Of a stretch of 7,845 nucleotides of DNA, positions 6,719 to 7,845 are shown piece by piece. Both the position numbers and the translations under genes were made by a program. Below the pieces are notes generated by a model. It saw only the letters and a program-made list of their open reading frames with translations. It searched no databases and was not told the origin of the DNA. Position 1 is the stretch's first letter. Each line of letters starts with the position of its first letter. This DNA comes from Oscillospiraceae bacterium (GTDB lineage Bacteria; Bacillota; Clostridia; Oscillospirales; Ruminococcaceae), in NCBI GenBank assembly GCA_902362965.1, contig CABIYQ010000032.1, positions 1,207 through 9,051 on the forward strand, given 5' to 3'.

Positions 6719-6872
6719 ATATGGACAAGCTGAGTATGCATATAATCTGCTTAAGCAGATTTCAGAAAAAATGTTTGAAAGTGGAATTCTGACAGAGGAA
6801 CAATTTAAAAGATTGGATGAGATGAATAAGCAGGATTGCTTTAGTCAGTTTTGCACAGTTTTAGAGGTATAA
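6711..6872 (+). CDS. SHOCT-like small protein associated with serine recombinase
   Basis: This 53-aa product begins at ATG 6711, 8 nt after GGAGGG (6697-6702). A start further upstream in the same frame (6642) would lie inside the preceding gene and lacks a ribosome binding site. The central segment KMFESGILTEEQFKRLDE fits the short SHOCT-type helical hairpin (LxxxGxIteeEFxxxK), which is often found in small proteins next to large serine recombinases in Clostridia elements. It overlaps the upstream 55-aa gene by 8 bp and is followed 80 bp later by the recombinase, so all three probably share a transcript. SHOCT domains are thought to mediate oligomerisation or protein contacts; its specific role is unknown. 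Confidence 0.65.
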   Translation: MCKYGQAEYAYNLLKQISEKMFESGILTEEQFKRLDEMNKQDCFSQFCTVLEV

Positions 6873-6910
6873 ATTTAGTACATAATCAACTGGATATATC
6901 AGGGAGATGT

Positions 6911-6943
6911 GTGGTAATGTGTTGTATGAAAAAAACAAAATAG
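6911..6943 (+). CDS. Possible 10-codon leader upstream of the recombinase
   Basis: AGGGAG at 6901-6906 precedes GTG 6911, which opens a short frame (MVMCCMKKTK) ending in TAG 6941-6943. That stop overlaps the recombinase ribosome binding site AGGAG (6942-6946), an arrangement used for coupling. It is short enough to be chance, and the AGGGAG-GTG spacing (4 nt) is tight. Confidence 0.18.
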   Translation: MVMCCMKKTK

Positions 6944-6952
6944 GAGTAAAAA

Positions 6953-7705
6953 ATGATTCCAAATGTAAAGGTGATAAATCCGACAATAACAGAAGATAAA
7001 GAAAGTAAAATCCGAGTAGCTGCATATTGCAGAGTAAGTACAAATTCAGAGGATCAGCAAAATTCATTAATGACACAAATGAGGTATTATGAAAATTTTT
7101 TAGCTGACAGTGAAACTGAAAGATTAGTTTCCGTGTATGCCGACGAAGGAATAACTGGAACTCGAATGGACAAGCGTGAAGAATTTCAAAGAATGTTGAA
7201 AGATTGTCGGAGAGGTAAAATAGATCGTATTATTGTAAAATCAATAAGTCGATTTGCAAGAAACACGAAAGATTGTCTGAGCGTTTTAAGAGAACTTAAA
7301 GAGTTAGGCATTTCTGTTATGTTTGAAAAGGAAAATATAGATACTGCAAATATAACAGATGAGATAATGGTAACTGTAATGGGCGGCTTGGCACAGGAGG
7401 AATCCGCATCGATTTCAAATAATGTCCGATGGGGCATAAGGAGTAAAATGAAAAACGGAACAGTTAAGTTCCATTCAGCACCTTTCGGATATAATTTGTA
7501 TGACGGGGATTTGATAATAAACCCAAGAGAAGCAGAAATAGTAAAAAGCATATTTAAAATGTTTTTAAGCGGAATGGGTTATGATTCGATATGCAGAGAA
7601 CTGAATGAGAGCAAAGTCATAAAGAATGACAAATGGACCATAGTCAATAATCTGGACACAAAAAGGCGAAAAGAATTAAGAAAAAGTAAAGATTTTTCAA
7701 AATGA
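6953..7705 (+). pseudogene. Large serine recombinase (site-specific integrase), truncated by IS insertion
   Basis: The frame starts at ATG 6953, 6 nt after AGGAG (6942-6946). Residues ~20-165 form the resolvase catalytic domain: YCRVST with nucleophile Ser29 and Arg27, DEGITGT (64-70), IDRIIVKSISRFARN (90-104), and GLAQEESASIS. APFGY (176-180) begins the recombinase DNA-binding domain, which continues to about W228 (ESKVIKNDKW). From there the sequence belongs to the inverted repeat and body of an IS3-family element, and the frame ends at TAG-independent TGA 7703-7705 after ~22 foreign residues. Large serine recombinases of this kind normally run to roughly 500 residues, so most of the DNA-binding and coiled-coil region is missing and integration or excision activity is unlikely. 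The rest of the gene may lie beyond the IS, to the right of the window. Confidence 0.85.
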
Positions 7706-7845
7706 ATGGGCGACAAATAATTAATAGCCGAGTGAATGCGATTACGATTATAAAACCCATTAATATAATCAAAGAGTCTGATATTAGCCTCATAGAAAGA
7801 AGAATAGTGTTTGAGGTAGACTTCTTCCTTTTTCAAAACAGAATG
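7579..7845 (-). CDS. IS3-family transposase OrfB, C-terminal fragment
   Basis: On the minus strand the frame is open at the window's edge and reads HSVLKKEEVYLKHYSSFYEA, then YINGFYNRNRIHSAINYLSP and FEKS. This is the classic end of the IS3 OrfB integrase (rve) domain: the LK of HSVLK is the conserved position seven residues after the catalytic Glu of the DDE triad, which would lie just outside the window, and YN..R.H.A..Y.SP..FE is the family's C-terminal signature. No stop occurs between FEKS and the IS end; the frame continues through the terminal repeat into antisense recombinase sequence and stops at 7579-7581. About the last 18 residues are thus host-derived. TTG 7836 is not the true start. 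Confidence 0.8.
   Translation of the reverse strand, partial: HSVLKKEEVYLKHYSSFYEANIRLFDYINGFYNRNRIHSAINYLSPIHFEKSLLFLNSFRLFVSRLLTMVHLSFFMTLLSFSSLHIES
7634..7845 (-). mobile_element. IS3-family insertion sequence, transposase-3' end (right part outside window)
   Basis: The proposed end is TGGACCATAGTCAATAATCT starting at 7634, followed by GGACAC; on the element's own strand it reads TGTCCA...TGGTCCA, in keeping with the TG...CA ends of IS3-family elements. Recombinase similarity stops exactly here, which fixes the junction. The transposase C-terminus lies inside on the minus strand. The target duplication cannot be checked because the other end is outside the window. Confidence 0.75.

Noticed and set aside
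7186..7551. Minus-strand open frame of 121 codons
   Set aside because: It is antisense to the conserved catalytic domain of the serine recombinase.
1..7845. CRISPR arrays, tRNA or rRNA genes
   Set aside because: No regularly spaced direct repeats and no tRNA- or rRNA-like segments were seen; the periodicity in the first 3.4 kb is the degenerate YD repeat coding pattern.

Overview
The window looks like an accessory region of a low-GC Gram-positive gut bacterium (Clostridia, perhaps Ruminococcus or a relative). This rests on strong AGGAG-type ribosome binding sites, occasional TTG starts, the style of the serine recombinase and sigma-like protein, and the 20-48% G+C of sampled lines. The genus is an inference. 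Two unrelated blocks sit next to each other.

Block 1 (1 to about 5300) is a polymorphic-toxin locus. A very large RHS/YD-repeat protein enters from the left with its start outside the window. It ends in a standard RHS-associated core (PVYFFDPSGY) followed by a short, much more AT-rich tip that I read as a phage-tail-type lysozyme (peptidoglycan hydrolase) domain. A 289-aa lipoprotein follows 28 bp later. It has a clear lipobox and a C-terminal D-x-N-D-D-G-x-x-D motif, and is best explained as the cognate immunity protein. A surface-anchored protector suits a toxin that attacks the cell wall. The unit closes with a strong intrinsic terminator.

From 5300 to 5590 there is no gene. This AT-rich stretch holds two more terminator-like hairpins and then a structured leader.

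Block 2 (5590 to 7633) looks like the integration/regulation end of a mobile element. In order it holds a sigma-70-region-4-like DNA-binding protein, about 430 bp without a convincing gene but dense in hairpins (candidate structured RNA or control region), two overlapping tiny genes (a four-cysteine protein and a SHOCT-like protein), and a large serine recombinase. All point rightward.

The recombinase is broken at codon 228. There the terminal repeat of an IS3-family insertion sequence begins and runs off the right edge with its transposase on the minus strand. The element therefore probably cannot catalyse its own integration or excision from this gene.

The most interesting points are the lysozyme-tipped RHS toxin with its lipoprotein partner, and the hairpin-rich non-coding tract with competing pairings between the sigma-like gene and the tiny genes.
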